This document shows positions 15,367 to 23,220 of a stretch of 64,000 bases of DNA, one piece after another; the first letter of the stretch is position 1, and every line of letters begins with the position of its first letter. Origin of the DNA: Pseudomonadota bacterium (GTDB lineage: Bacteria > Pseudomonadota > Alphaproteobacteria > Rhizobiales > Xanthobacteraceae); the NCBI GenBank assembly GCA_023442085.1, contig JAEZMT010000340.1, forward strand, positions 14,362 to 78,361, given 5' to 3'. The notes below the pieces were generated by a model, which worked only from the letters and a program-made list of their open reading frames with translations, searched no databases and had not been told where the DNA came from. Position numbers and translations under genes: made by a program.

Positions 15367-16454
15367 CCCCGTTTCTTGCCCCCCGACACCAGCTTGACCA
15401 CGGCGCGCATGCCGTCGCGCGCGAGATGCTCCTGCTCGGCCTCGCGCGAGTAGAGTTCGGCGTGCTGAATGTCGGTGTGGCCAAGCGTGTCCATAATCTG
15501 GCGCGTAGTGGCGCCGCCTTCCGCCAGCATCTTGCCGAGCGTCTTGCGCAGGCCGTGCAGCGTGTAGCCGGGCGGCAGGCCGGCGGCCTTCGTCCAGTCG
15601 GCCATCCGGCCGGTAAGCGACTTGGCGGAGAAGGGCTCGCCGATGGCCGTCTTGAGGATGGTGGGGCCGGACAGGTCCGTGGCGTGCAGCACCTCGCGCA
15701 GCATGGGCGTGATATCGAGCACCAGCGGGCGGCCCGTCTTGCCCTGCACCAGGCGGATGCTGTCGCCCTCGATGGCGTCTGGCGTGAGTGACACGACATC
15801 GCCCCGCCGGTTGCCCAGCCAGAGCGCCAGCGCATAGGCGAGGCGGGGCGTGGTGCCGATCGGCCAGCGTGTCTCGAATTGCATGCGCGCGGCATCGGGC
15901 CAAGCCTTCCAGCCCACATATTCCGGCCGGTGCTTCAGCTTGTAGGACGGATCGGTGTCGATCCACTCTTCGTCGAGCGCCACGAGGATCATGCGGCGGA
16001 TCACCACCAAGAGGTGGCGCGCCGCGTGAGGGCGGTCGGTCATGTCGGCGATGATGCCCTTCAGGTGGCGCCGCCGGAGATCCGAGACAAGCACATCGCC
16101 CCATAGCAGATCGGCCTCCTTCGAGACCTTGCTGCCGAGGAAGAGTTCGGCGATCCGGGATTGCCGTTGCTTCGTTTCCGTCTCAAGCCGGGACCACTCG
16201 GGGAGGCTCTTCGGCACCATCTTCCATGCAGCCCGCAGCGAGCGTGGCGTAGCAGCTACTGGCAGTCTGGTGACGGCGGCCTTTGGCTTGGGCGGCGCCG
16301 GGCGGCCCTCGACGGCCGCGAGATAGGCCGCTTCGAATGCGGCCTCTCCCGGCTCGCCGGGCAGCGGGATTGTCTTGCCGGCGCGGCGGAAGCGCCAGCG
16401 GGTGCGGCCGTGGCGATCCTTGAACGGGCCGGCGTTGGGGTAGCGCTCGCTCAT
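15360..16454 (-). CDS. Phage tyrosine integrase
   Basis: 364 residues. The catalytic domain shows WLGNRRGDVVSL (Arg I), VQGKTGRP (Lys), LHGLRKTLGKML (HxxR), LGHTDIQHAELYSR (His and nucleophile Tyr). The gene ends 58 bp from attL, the classic place. It would act with the AlpA-like protein next to it for excision. Only 13% identity is needed to see that it is not the same protein as the island integrase: the shared parts are only the catalytic motifs. Confidence 0.92.
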   Translation of the reverse strand: MSERYPNAGPFKDRHGRTRWRFRRAGKTIPLPGEPGEAAFEAAYLAAVEGRPAPPKPKAAVTRLPVAATPRSLRAAWKMVPKSLPEWSRLETETKQRQSRIAELFLGSKVSKEADLLWGDVLVSDLRRRHLKGIIADMTDRPHAARHLLVVIRRMILVALDEEWIDTDPSYKLKHRPEYVGWKAWPDAARMQFETRWPIGTTPRLAYALALWLGNRRGDVVSLTPDAIEGDSIRLVQGKTGRPLVLDITPMLREVLHATDLSGPTILKTAIGEPFSAKSLTGRMADWTKAAGLPPGYTLHGLRKTLGKMLAEGGATTRQIMDTLGHTDIQHAELYSREAEQEHLARDGMRAVVKLVSGGKKRGG

Positions 16455-16463
16455 GCCGCAACG

Positions 16464-16712
16464 CTACCGTGCGGCTCGGCGCGCCTGCAAGGCTTCGTCG
16501 ATGGCGTTGGGCCGGTGGCTGTCCAGCTCGGTGAAGTGCATGTCGAGCTGCACCCGGTCCCATATGACGCGGCCGTCCACGCGCTTGCCGCGTGGCATGC
16601 GGCCGTCGCGCACCATCTCGTCGAACTTGGTGGTGCCGACGCCGATGTAATAGGCGGCCTCCTCGCGGTTGAGACCGCGCGGCGTCCATGGGATGGCCTC
16701 ATGCCGCGGCAT
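16464..16712 (-). CDS. AlpA/Xis-like DNA-binding protein
   Basis: 82 residues from ATG 16712 (GGGGGAGGG upstream). LNREEAAYYIGVGTTKFDEM followed by RDGRMPRGKRVDGRVIWDRV is a helix-turn-helix plus wing typical of AlpA/excisionases. It lies 9 bp before the integrase gene start, so it is probably co-transcribed and directs excision. Confidence 0.75.
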   Translation of the reverse strand: MPRHEAIPWTPRGLNREEAAYYIGVGTTKFDEMVRDGRMPRGKRVDGRVIWDRVQLDMHFTELDSHRPNAIDEALQARRAAR

Positions 16713-16714
16713 TG

Positions 16715-16927
16715 TCAGCCCTCCCCCAGCTGCGCGGAGGGCTCGCGGGCAGCGGCGTTGATCCGATTGACCTGCTCGGACACCAATGCAGCGCGCGCGG
16801 CGGCAAGCTCTTCCTGCGCCCGGCATAGATCCTCGATGCGGGTGAGCAGGAGCATGCGCGCGGCGCTGGTCTCGCCGGCGGCTTCGTATTCCGTGACGAT
16901 CGAGAGGGCGCGATCGAAGGGGGTCAT
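16715..16927 (-). CDS. Small helical hypothetical protein
   Basis: 70 residues starting MTPFDRALSIVTEYEAAGE and predicted to be almost all alpha-helix, with a likely coiled coil (IEDLCRAQEELAAARAALV). The start overlaps the upstream stop by 4 bp (ATGA). Unknown function. Confidence 0.55.
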   Translation of the reverse strand: MTPFDRALSIVTEYEAAGETSAARMLLLTRIEDLCRAQEELAAARAALVSEQVNRINAAAREPSAQLGEG

Positions 16928-17070
16928 CGCAGCACCATGGGGCCGGCGATCTCGGCGACGGCGGTCCAGATGCCGAGGGCGGCCACGATGAAGATGCCCG
17001 CCGCGCTGGTGAGGAGGGCGATGGCGCAGAGCTTCCACAGGCCGGTGATGATGAGGTCGAAATCTTCCAT
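16924..17070 (-). CDS. Tiny membrane protein
   Basis: 48 residues: MEDFDLIITGLWKLCAIALL continues into a second hydrophobic stretch (AAGIFIVAALGIWTAVAEIA), giving two short membrane segments. It overlaps the next gene by ATGA and is 8 bp from ssb, consistent with the leftward operon. Function unknown; it could be a small holin-like or immunity protein. Confidence 0.5.
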   Translation of the reverse strand: MEDFDLIITGLWKLCAIALLTSAAGIFIVAALGIWTAVAEIAGPMVLR

Positions 17071-17078
17071 GGCGCGCC

Positions 17079-17504
17079 TCAGCCGAAGGGGATTTCATCG
17101 TTGAGATCGTCCGGCGCGGCGCCGTAGCTGCCTTCGTCGGGGGCGGGGGCGCGGTCAGTGGAATCGAGCAGGGTCAGCTCGCCCCGGAAGGGCTTGAGCA
17201 CCACCTCGGTGACATAGCGGTCTATGCCGGCCCTGTCCGTCCACTTGCGGGTGGCGTTCTTGCCTTCGACGTAGACCTTCGAGCCCTTCTTGAGGAACTT
17301 CTCGACCACCTCCACCAGGCGATCGTTGTAGACGACCACCTGGTGCCACTCGGTTTCCTCCCGGCGCTCGCCGGTGGCCTTGTCGCGCCAGCTCTCGGAG
17401 GTGGCGAGGGAGAAGCTGGCGATGCGACCGCCGGCCTGGGTGCGCGCGATCCTCGGGTCTTTGCCGAGGTGGCCCACGAGGATGACCTTGTTGACGCCGG
17501 CCAT
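17079..17504 (-). CDS. ssb: Single-stranded DNA-binding protein
   Basis: 141 residues. OB fold begins MAGVNKVILVGHLGKDP and includes WHQVVVYNDRLVEVVEKFLK and GSKVYVEGKNATRKW. The acidic C-terminal tip is NDEIPFG, a match to the DDxIPF tail that recruits partner proteins. ATG 17504 is set by the family's conserved start. It coats phage ssDNA during replication. It belongs to the same leftward operon as the clamp and AAA+ genes. Confidence 0.92.
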   Translation of the reverse strand: MAGVNKVILVGHLGKDPRIARTQAGGRIASFSLATSESWRDKATGERREETEWHQVVVYNDRLVEVVEKFLKKGSKVYVEGKNATRKWTDRAGIDRYVTEVVLKPFRGELTLLDSTDRAPAPDEGSYGAAPDDLNDEIPFG

Positions 17505-17506
17505 GG

Positions 17507-17881
17507 TCAAAGCTCCAGTGCTGATTCCGGCACGTCGAACAGGCCGAGCGCGCCCTTGAGCGGGACGAAGGGGAGAGGCTTCACGTCCGCCAGCACGAGG
17601 CCATAGCGGCCAAAGAACCAAGGCGAGGCGTGGCTGGTCACGCAGTCCACGAGATTGGCGCGGCCGACGATGCCGCCTCGCGGCAGGTCCGGCATGGGCG
17701 GGACGGTGAGGCCGAGGCCTGCGGCGAAGTCGCGGCACTCCTCGTATTCGTCGCGCGTCATGCCTTTCGCCGCATGGATGCCAAGCGGGCCGCGGTAGCT
17801 GGTCCACCAGTTCCGGTTCTCGACTGGCTTGCCATGGAGGATGCACCACGCCCACGGCTGGCGAATGGAAAGCACCTTCAT
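17507..17881 (-). CDS. ASCH-domain protein
   Basis: 124 residues. The start MKVLSIRQPWAWCILHGKPV and ENRNWWTSYRGPLGIHAAK are the signature of ASCH domains in phage and bacterial proteins. ASCH folds are PUA-like and bind RNA or modified nucleosides (the E. coli relative YqfB is an amidohydrolase). The role here is unproven; possibly RNA-linked regulation or nucleotide modification. Confidence 0.8.
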   Translation of the reverse strand: MKVLSIRQPWAWCILHGKPVENRNWWTSYRGPLGIHAAKGMTRDEYEECRDFAAGLGLTVPPMPDLPRGGIVGRANLVDCVTSHASPWFFGRYGLVLADVKPLPFVPLKGALGLFDVPESALEL

Positions 17882-17884
17882 GGC

Positions 17885-18103
17885 TCAGACCTTCCACTCC
17901 TTGAGGGATTGGTAAGCGGAGATCATCGCGGCCACGTCGCCCTCGGCGAGGGCCTTGGCGGCGCGATCGAGATCCGCGCGCATGCAGGTGAGAGCGAAGA
18001 TGCCAGCCGGGCCGATCTCGACGTAGGGCGGCATGACCTTGTCGCGGACGCGGGCCATTTCCAGAGGCAGAGACTCGCCGAGGGACATGGGGGATTCGCT
18101 CAT
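17885..18103 (-). CDS. Phage hypothetical protein
   Basis: 72 residues from ATG 18103. MARVRDKVMPPYVEIGPAGI and FALTCMRADLDRAAKALAEG suggest a small helical protein. Located between the clamp gene and the ASCH gene with 2-3 bp gaps. Function unknown. Confidence 0.6.
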   Translation of the reverse strand: MSESPMSLGESLPLEMARVRDKVMPPYVEIGPAGIFALTCMRADLDRAAKALAEGDVAAMISAYQSLKEWKV

Positions 18104-18105
18104 TT

Positions 18106-19284
18106 TCAAACCCTCAGAGGCATGACGACCCACAGGGCGCCGGCCTCGGCCGGGTTACGCCACAGCATGGGGTCGCCGGGGGAGGACATGCGCACCTCGA
18201 CGGCGTCGCCGGGGAGCGAGCGCAGGGCGTCGAGCGCATAGCGGGCGTTGAAGCCGATGGCGTAGCCGTCGGCGATGGCGTCGGGCTCGGCGCTCTCCAG
18301 CGCCTCGGCGGCGGCGTTGGCGCCTTCGCCCCGCGCAGAGAGGGACAGGGCGCCGCCTTCCATGGCGAGCTTGACGGAGCGGGCCTTGCCGTCCGCCATG
18401 ATCATCACCCGCTCAATGGCATCGGCGAGCGCGGCTGGCGGCACCTTGAAGCCCGAGGCGCCCTCCCCCGGCACGACGCGCTGATAGTCCGGGAAGGTGC
18501 CGTCGATGAGCTTGCTGGTGAGGGCGATGCCGCCGCCGGAGATGGAGATCCGCGACTTGTCGAGGCTGATCGCCAGCTCTTCCTTGAACTGCCCCCACAG
18601 GCCGCGCGCCGTCTTCACCAGCGCGCGGGGCAGAATGACGCCGAGCATGCCCTCGGTGCCGTCCGGCGCGTCCACGTCGCGCAGCGAGAGCACATGGCCG
18701 TTGGTGGCGACGGCGCGGAGCTTGTCGGCCTTGCGGTGCAGGTAGACGCCATTGAGGTAATAGCGGGTCTCCTCGGTGGAGATCGCCATTTCGACGGCAT
18801 CGAGCAGGCCGATGAAGGCCGTGGCGCCGAGCATGAAGCTCGTCTTGCCGCTTTCCACCTGGGGGATGGGCGCCAGCGGCGTGCCGAGGGTGGGGAAGTC
18901 CACAGCCGGCATCGTCTGCAGCTTGAAGCGGGCGCGGCCGTATTTCACCACCAGGTCCGTGCCCTCCTCGGCGAGGGTGGCCGTGGCATCCTTCGGCGCC
19001 TTCTTCAGCGCGTCGGAAAGGATCTGCGCCGGCGCGGTGATGGCGGCATCCTCTTCCACCTCGGCCGGCACGGTGAGGGTGACGGACAGGTCCAGATCCG
19101 TGGAGGTGACCACCAGCTGCCCTTCCCCGCCCGGCGCCTTGCGCGTCTCCACCAGCATGTTGGAGAGGATTGGGATGGTGTTGCGGGCGGGCACGATGGC
19201 GGCGGCGCTCTGCAGCGCGGCGGCGAGGGCTTTGGCCGGGATGGTGGCCTTGAGCTTGCCGGAGGCGAGGACGCGCGGGGTCAT
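18106..19284 (-). CDS. dnaN: DNA polymerase III beta subunit (sliding clamp)
   Basis: 392 residues, three-domain clamp. LASGKLKATIPAKALAAAL, then ARNTIPILSNMLVE, domain-2 IGLLDAVEMAIS and ETRYYLNGVYLH, and the terminal PMRV region (WVVMPLRV) are clamp hallmarks. It forms a ring on DNA for processive synthesis. A phage-borne clamp is unusual outside large phages. Start 19284 is set by the ATGA overlap with the AAA+ gene. It may tether the host polymerase to prophage replication forks. Confidence 0.9.
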   Translation of the reverse strand: MTPRVLASGKLKATIPAKALAAALQSAAAIVPARNTIPILSNMLVETRKAPGGEGQLVVTSTDLDLSVTLTVPAEVEEDAAITAPAQILSDALKKAPKDATATLAEEGTDLVVKYGRARFKLQTMPAVDFPTLGTPLAPIPQVESGKTSFMLGATAFIGLLDAVEMAISTEETRYYLNGVYLHRKADKLRAVATNGHVLSLRDVDAPDGTEGMLGVILPRALVKTARGLWGQFKEELAISLDKSRISISGGGIALTSKLIDGTFPDYQRVVPGEGASGFKVPPAALADAIERVMIMADGKARSVKLAMEGGALSLSARGEGANAAAEALESAEPDAIADGYAIGFNARYALDALRSLPGDAVEVRMSSPGDPMLWRNPAEAGALWVVMPLRV

Positions 19285-20216
19285 CGGGCGCCTCCCTTCT
19301 TTTCGGCCGGGGCGCGCTCGGGCGGCCACGGAATCGTCCGCAGATCAGCGGCACACGCATCGAACTTTTTCCAAAGCTGCGGCTGCGGAACATCGGGGTG
19401 GGGAACCGTGGTAGCCACGAGGCCCCGGAAGACCTCGACCACATCGTCAATCGGCTTCTTGAGGCGGGGCGCGAGCACGATCGAGCGCTTCAGGCCTTCC
19501 ATCATCTGCCGCAGGAGAGCCGGAGAGGCGCCAGCGGTCAGGTCGGCAAGCGTATCCAGTGCGTCGTCCGGGAACTCGAACGGCAGCGAATAGCGCTTCA
19601 GGATGGCATAACGCTCCTCGCTGCCCGGCAGATCGACAGAGATCTGCATCCCGAAGCGGCGCCACATAGCCGTATCGAGATCCTCTTTGCGGTTGGTCGC
19701 CGCGAGCAGAATTCCCTCGAAGCCCTCCACCCGCGTCAGGAGGGTGGTGAGCGTCAGGTTCCGATCCTTATCGGTCCCATGCTCGCTACTGGACCTTTTG
19801 CTGCCGAGCGAATCGAACTCGTCAAGGAAGAGAACGCACCCGTTCTTGATCTTGTCGATTGCGTCGAACAACTGGCCGATGTTGTTCGCGCTTTCATTCA
19901 TGTACTTGGATGTCATGCGGTCAGCCTGGACCGTGACCAGAGGTAGACCGAGCCGTGCAGCGAGATGATGCGCGAGCGTCGTCTTGCCGGTGCCCGGCGG
20001 GCCATAAAGGAGCGCTGTGGAGCGCGGCTTGAGGCCGACGCTTTCCAGATCCGGGCGTGCCCGGATCTCGGTGAGCCATTCATAGATGGCGTAGCGCGGG
20101 CCGGGCGCGAGGATCGGCTCCTCGGCATCGCGGGGCAGCAAGATGGTGGCGAACTTTTCCACCTGATCGAGGCCGGCGGAAATATCCGGCTTGCGGGTGC
20201 GGGCGGGCTCGCTCAC
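19281..20216 (-). CDS. AAA+ ATPase next to the sliding clamp
   Basis: 311 residues. Walker A GPPGTGKTT (72-80), Walker B CVLFLDEFDS (127-136), sensor-1 ATN (N175) and arginines in MWRRFGM (R186/R187) make it a classic AAA+ of the spastin/FtsH/FIGNL style rather than the DnaX type. It overlaps dnaN by ATGA (19281-19284) and the GapR-domain gene by 4 bp. Possible roles are clamp loading or remodelling, or a chaperone-like activity; this is inferred from neighbours. Confidence 0.85.
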   Translation of the reverse strand: MSEPARTRKPDISAGLDQVEKFATILLPRDAEEPILAPGPRYAIYEWLTEIRARPDLESVGLKPRSTALLYGPPGTGKTTLAHHLAARLGLPLVTVQADRMTSKYMNESANNIGQLFDAIDKIKNGCVLFLDEFDSLGSKRSSSEHGTDKDRNLTLTTLLTRVEGFEGILLAATNRKEDLDTAMWRRFGMQISVDLPGSEERYAILKRYSLPFEFPDDALDTLADLTAGASPALLRQMMEGLKRSIVLAPRLKKPIDDVVEVFRGLVATTVPHPDVPQPQLWKKFDACAADLRTIPWPPERAPAEKKGGAR

Positions 20217-21139
20217 GGCTGGCCCTCCCCGTTGCCCTTGCGGGGCTTAGCCGGCGCCTTGGCGCCGCGCTTGGTGGCGCCCTTGGGTGCGCGCTTGGCG
20301 GCTTCCCGAGCGGCGGCCGTTTCGGCCTGCTTGCGCGCCTTCTCCGCCTGCTTGCGCCTGTTGCGCGTCACCAGATCGTCCAGCCGCTCTGCGGCGTCGC
20401 CTTCCGGCTGAGGCGCGGGCGGCGCGTAGGGGTTCTTCCACGGCTCGTCGGGCTCGGGCTCCTCGAAGGTGGAGGGGTGCTCGTCCGGGTCCGCCGGATC
20501 TCGCGCGTCTTGCGGCTCATCGAAGGGCAGGCCCTCCTGATCGGGGTCCACCTCACTGTCGTCGGCGCCCGGAGCCTCGGCCGCAGCGCCGCCGTCATCG
20601 TCCCGCCTGTCTCCCTTGCCTGCCTTCTTGGACTTGCGGCGCCACGCCTCGGGAATGTCCATGCCGTCCGAGCCGGAGGCGGCGCAGAAGCCTTCATCCC
20701 AAGCGGCGCGGCGCGGATCGCCGGCCGTGTAGGGATTGTCGATGATGCGCACGCCAGCGCGGAACGCCTCTCCGCCCTCCTCGCGCGCCTCCTCGACGGT
20801 GCGCATGACCTCCTCGGCATGGGCCGGGGGCTCGGGCGCCGGCTCGGCGTTGGGCTCCTCCTTCATGAGGCGCTCGCGGGCTGCGTCGCCCAGCGGCGTG
20901 CCATCGAGGAGGCCGGCGCTGGCGCGGTAGAGATCGAGGAGCACGCGCTCGGCCCGCCGCTCGGCCGGTGTCATGCGCCGCTCGGCGATGATCTTCGTGA
21001 TCGTCTTGACGTCGAAGCCGGCGGACTTCGCCTCCGCCTTCACATCCTTGATATCGTCGGCGATGGACCGCTTCTCTTCCTCGAGCCGCTCGATGCGCTC
21101 GATGTAGGAGAGGAGGCGCCCGTTATCGATCGCGCTCAT
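20213..21139 (-). CDS. GapR (DUF2312)-domain protein with long disordered tail
   Basis: 308 residues. The first ~80 residues (LLSYIERIERLEEEKRSIAD, then VKAEAKSAGFDVKTITKIIA) match GapR/DUF2312, alphaproteobacterial proteins that bind overtwisted, AT-rich DNA during replication. The remainder is charged, Pro/Glu/Asp-rich, then Lys/Ala-rich, and contains DEGFCAASGSDGM, which recalls ribosome-modulation-factor-like motifs in phage proteins. It is co-transcribed with the clamp operon. Confidence 0.75.
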   Translation of the reverse strand: MSAIDNGRLLSYIERIERLEEEKRSIADDIKDVKAEAKSAGFDVKTITKIIAERRMTPAERRAERVLLDLYRASAGLLDGTPLGDAARERLMKEEPNAEPAPEPPAHAEEVMRTVEEAREEGGEAFRAGVRIIDNPYTAGDPRRAAWDEGFCAASGSDGMDIPEAWRRKSKKAGKGDRRDDDGGAAAEAPGADDSEVDPDQEGLPFDEPQDARDPADPDEHPSTFEEPEPDEPWKNPYAPPAPQPEGDAAERLDDLVTRNRRKQAEKARKQAETAAAREAAKRAPKGATKRGAKAPAKPRKGNGEGQP

Positions 21140-21735
21140 GCGACGCTCCTGAGGCTGGCGGGGAGGTGGAGGCGCAGCTCGGCCACGAAGGCCTCTTCCG
21201 CCTTCGGCCAAGGCAGGGCGCGGATGCGTGTGCCGATGGGCAGCATCGGCCCGCCGGGCGGGGTGAATCCGCCGCGCGGCATCAGATCGCGCCACTCGGT
21301 GATGAAGGCGCGCCAGTCGGCCGCGCGCAGGGCCTCGGCCACCTCGCGCGGCGGGGGCCAAGGGAGCCCGGCGGCGGCATGGATGGCGGCGTCGTGCATC
21401 TCGACAATGCCGGCCAGCACCTCGCGCCCGTTGAGCACGGCAAGGGCTTCCTTGAGCGGCGAGGAGATATCGCCGAGATAAGCCTCGTGCGCATCGTGCA
21501 GCAGGCCGTAGAGCCGCATGTGCGGCGGCAGCTGGGAGGCCACCAGCACCGAATGCTGGGCGACCGAATAGAAGGTGTGGCCGGCGCCGACGAAGCGGCA
21601 CAGGCGGGCGAGGTGGGCCGCGATATCGCGGAAGTCCACATCCGCCGGGCTCGGGTCCAGCAGGCGCCAGCTGCGCCCGGACGCGGTGGTCACGAAGATG
21701 TCGCGGGTGGGCGCCGCAGGCGCGCGTTGGGCCAT
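21136..21735 (-). CDS. HD-domain hydrolase (YfbR-like)
   Basis: 199 residues. SVAQHSVLVA (H61), LLHDAHEAYLGD (H80, D81, D89) form the H...HD...D metal site. The GAGHTFYSVAQHS context is like the phage-borne YfbR/5'-nucleotidase group, which removes phosphate from dNMPs and adjusts nucleotide pools. It overlaps the GapR-domain gene by ATGA. Confidence 0.8.
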   Translation of the reverse strand: MAQRAPAAPTRDIFVTTASGRSWRLLDPSPADVDFRDIAAHLARLCRFVGAGHTFYSVAQHSVLVASQLPPHMRLYGLLHDAHEAYLGDISSPLKEALAVLNGREVLAGIVEMHDAAIHAAAGLPWPPPREVAEALRAADWRAFITEWRDLMPRGGFTPPGGPMLPIGTRIRALPWPKAEEAFVAELRLHLPASLRSVA

Positions 21736-21738
21736 CGG

Positions 21739-22011
21739 TCAGATGCTCCGCAGGAGGGCGATGAGAAGCGCGGCGAGAACCCCGCCGGCGAGGAAGACGG
21801 GCGCGAGGCGCACCTCGGCGCGGGGCGGATCGCCGAAGCCGATGGGGGCGCGGCGGGCGCCAGCCCTTTCCAGACGGCGGGCGACGGCGCGGGCCTCGGC
21901 CTCGGAGCGGACGGCGCCCCGATAGGAGAGGCGCGTGTAGGCGAGCGGGGTGATACCGCTGCCGGGCGGCGGGCGGCGCAGGCCGCCGTCAATGGGAGGG
22001 CCGGCGGGCAT
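21739..22011 (-). CDS. Small protein with C-terminal membrane anchor
   Basis: 90 residues. The basic, Arg-rich middle (EAEARAVARRLERAGARRAP) is followed by a single hydrophobic segment FLAGGVLAALLIALL at the C-terminus. No family known. It sits 3 bp before the HD gene. Confidence 0.5.
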   Translation of the reverse strand: MPAGPPIDGGLRRPPPGSGITPLAYTRLSYRGAVRSEAEARAVARRLERAGARRAPIGFGDPPRAEVRLAPVFLAGGVLAALLIALLRSI

Positions 22012-22012
22012 G

Positions 22013-22126
22013 TCAGAGCCCCCCCTCTTTGCGGCCCAGCACGTCGATCAGGCGGAACAGGGCGAGGCCGACGACGATGCCGAAGAGCAGGCCGAGGAAG
22101 AAGCCGGCGGAGAAGGTCTCAGCCAT
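22013..22126 (-). CDS. Very short membrane protein
   Basis: 37 residues, MAETFSAGFFLGLLFGIVVG followed by LALFRLIDVLG. One membrane helix with GxxxG spacing. The start 22126 overlaps the upstream stop by 8 bp and the stop is 1 bp from the next start, fitting the tight leftward operon. Confidence 0.45.
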   Translation of the reverse strand: MAETFSAGFFLGLLFGIVVGLALFRLIDVLGRKEGGL

Positions 22127-22358
22127 GGGCTGCGCCCTCCGAAACCTCGATGATGCCGACGATGGGAAGATGCGAACGCCCGGGGCGAGGCGTCTCCATT
22201 TCGTCCAAAAGCGCTTTGATGCGCGCAAGCGTCTCTTTGAGGTGGTCAGCCCACAGCATCGAGGATGCGTTCTCGACGCAATCCACCAATTCCATCTGGA
22301 TCTTCAAAAGATCGCGGAATGTGAGAAAGAGGGGCGGCGCCTGCTCGTTATCAGCCAT
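22119..22358 (-). CDS. Small helical hypothetical protein
   Basis: 79 residues, MADNEQAPPLFLTFRDLLKI and then a helical region (VENASSMLWADHLKETLARI). Overlaps the gene upstream by 8 bp. Unknown function. Confidence 0.55.
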   Translation of the reverse strand: MADNEQAPPLFLTFRDLLKIQMELVDCVENASSMLWADHLKETLARIKALLDEMETPRPGRSHLPIVGIIEVSEGAAHG

Positions 22359-22578
22359 GGCCCACCTCGCCGAGCGGGCCGAGGCGCTTGCGGGCGGCGG
22401 GGCCGAGATCGCGGAGCTGGTCGGGGGTCCAGCCGATGCGGGTCAGCTCGTCTTCGGTGGCCGAGCCGGTGAAGGCCGCCAGCTCGCGCATGTCCTCGGC
22501 GAGGGCGGCGACAAGATCGCACGCGGTGCGCGGCGGGCGCGTCGCGCTGTGCGGAAGGGTCGGTCGGGGGGTGGGCAT
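22351..22578 (-). CDS. Early phage hypothetical protein
   Basis: 75 residues, starting at ATG 22578 with AAGAGAGG upstream. It has DLVAALAEDMRELAAFTGSA, then EDELTRIGWTPDQLRDLG, which looks like a helical DNA- or protein-interaction motif. It is the first gene of the leftward early operon; two repressor-like operator sites lie directly in front. Confidence 0.55.
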   Translation of the reverse strand: MPTPRPTLPHSATRPPRTACDLVAALAEDMRELAAFTGSATEDELTRIGWTPDQLRDLGPAARKRLGPLGEVGHG

Positions 22579-22608
22579 GGGTGCGTCCTCTCTTGGAGGA
22601 TCGCATTT

Positions 22609-22657
22609 CGTCCATATTGGGCAAATCAAGTCAAGCGGCGTCTGCCCGTATTGGACG
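22609..22657. promoter_or_regulatory. Two repressor operator-like sites (leftward promoter)
   Basis: CGTCCATATTGGGCA (22609-22623) and TGCCCGTATTGGACG (22643-22657) are near-complements of each other, and match CGTCCAATATGGGCA in front of the cro-like gene. They lie 30-80 bp before the first leftward gene, so they likely let the repressor switch off the early leftward operon. Confidence 0.6.
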
Positions 22658-22764
22658 TTTTTGACCGAGGTGGTCCGCTTTATCATCTGCTGCGCGTGCG
22701 CAGCTGGCTATGCGCGGCAAGCGGGTGGCGCGGTTCACGCTCGTGTGAATTGGGGGTGCGGAAC

Positions 22765-23220
22765 ATGAACAACGGGTCGCCGGCAGCGGGCTTCTTGATC
22801 CTGTTTTTGATGCTGGCGATTGGGTTGCTGCTTTACTTCATCCCGGCGATCATCGCCCACAGAAGAGGCCACGCGCAGGTGGTCGCAATCTTCTTTCTCA
22901 ATTTGCTCGCCGGCTGGTCGTTCATTGGCTGGTTGGCGGCGCTGATCTGGGCGCTTACAAACCCCTCTGTGGTCTCTTCCGCCCCGGTTGGGGGCCGTGC
23001 AAGCTTCAGCCCTTCTAGCGAACCTGTATCAGGCACCAAGACTTGCCCACGTTGCGCGGAAACTGTGAAAGCCGCCGCCCAGGTCTGCCGCTTCTGCGGG
23101 CATGAATTTCCGCCGACCCCGCGAGCCGGCTGGCAGGGTGGCGACAGGATATTCGAGGGGGCCGAAAACTCTGATTGGGCTGCGATCAAGAGGGAAATCC
23201 CTCGATCAGACACCAAATAG
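22765..23220 (+). CDS. Superinfection immunity-like membrane protein with zinc ribbon
   Basis: 151 residues. Two hydrophobic segments (FLILFLMLAIGLLLYFIPAI and VVAIFFLNLLAGWSFIGWLA) match the Imm_superinfect family, named for the phage T4 Imm protein that blocks DNA entry of incoming phages. A C-terminal zinc ribbon CPRC...CRFCGHEF is added. It lies beside and converges with the repressor, a typical site for lysogenic-conversion genes expressed from the prophage. Confidence 0.75.
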   Translation: MNNGSPAAGFLILFLMLAIGLLLYFIPAIIAHRRGHAQVVAIFFLNLLAGWSFIGWLAALIWALTNPSVVSSAPVGGRASFSPSSEPVSGTKTCPRCAETVKAAAQVCRFCGHEFPPTPRAGWQGGDRIFEGAENSDWAAIKREIPRSDTK

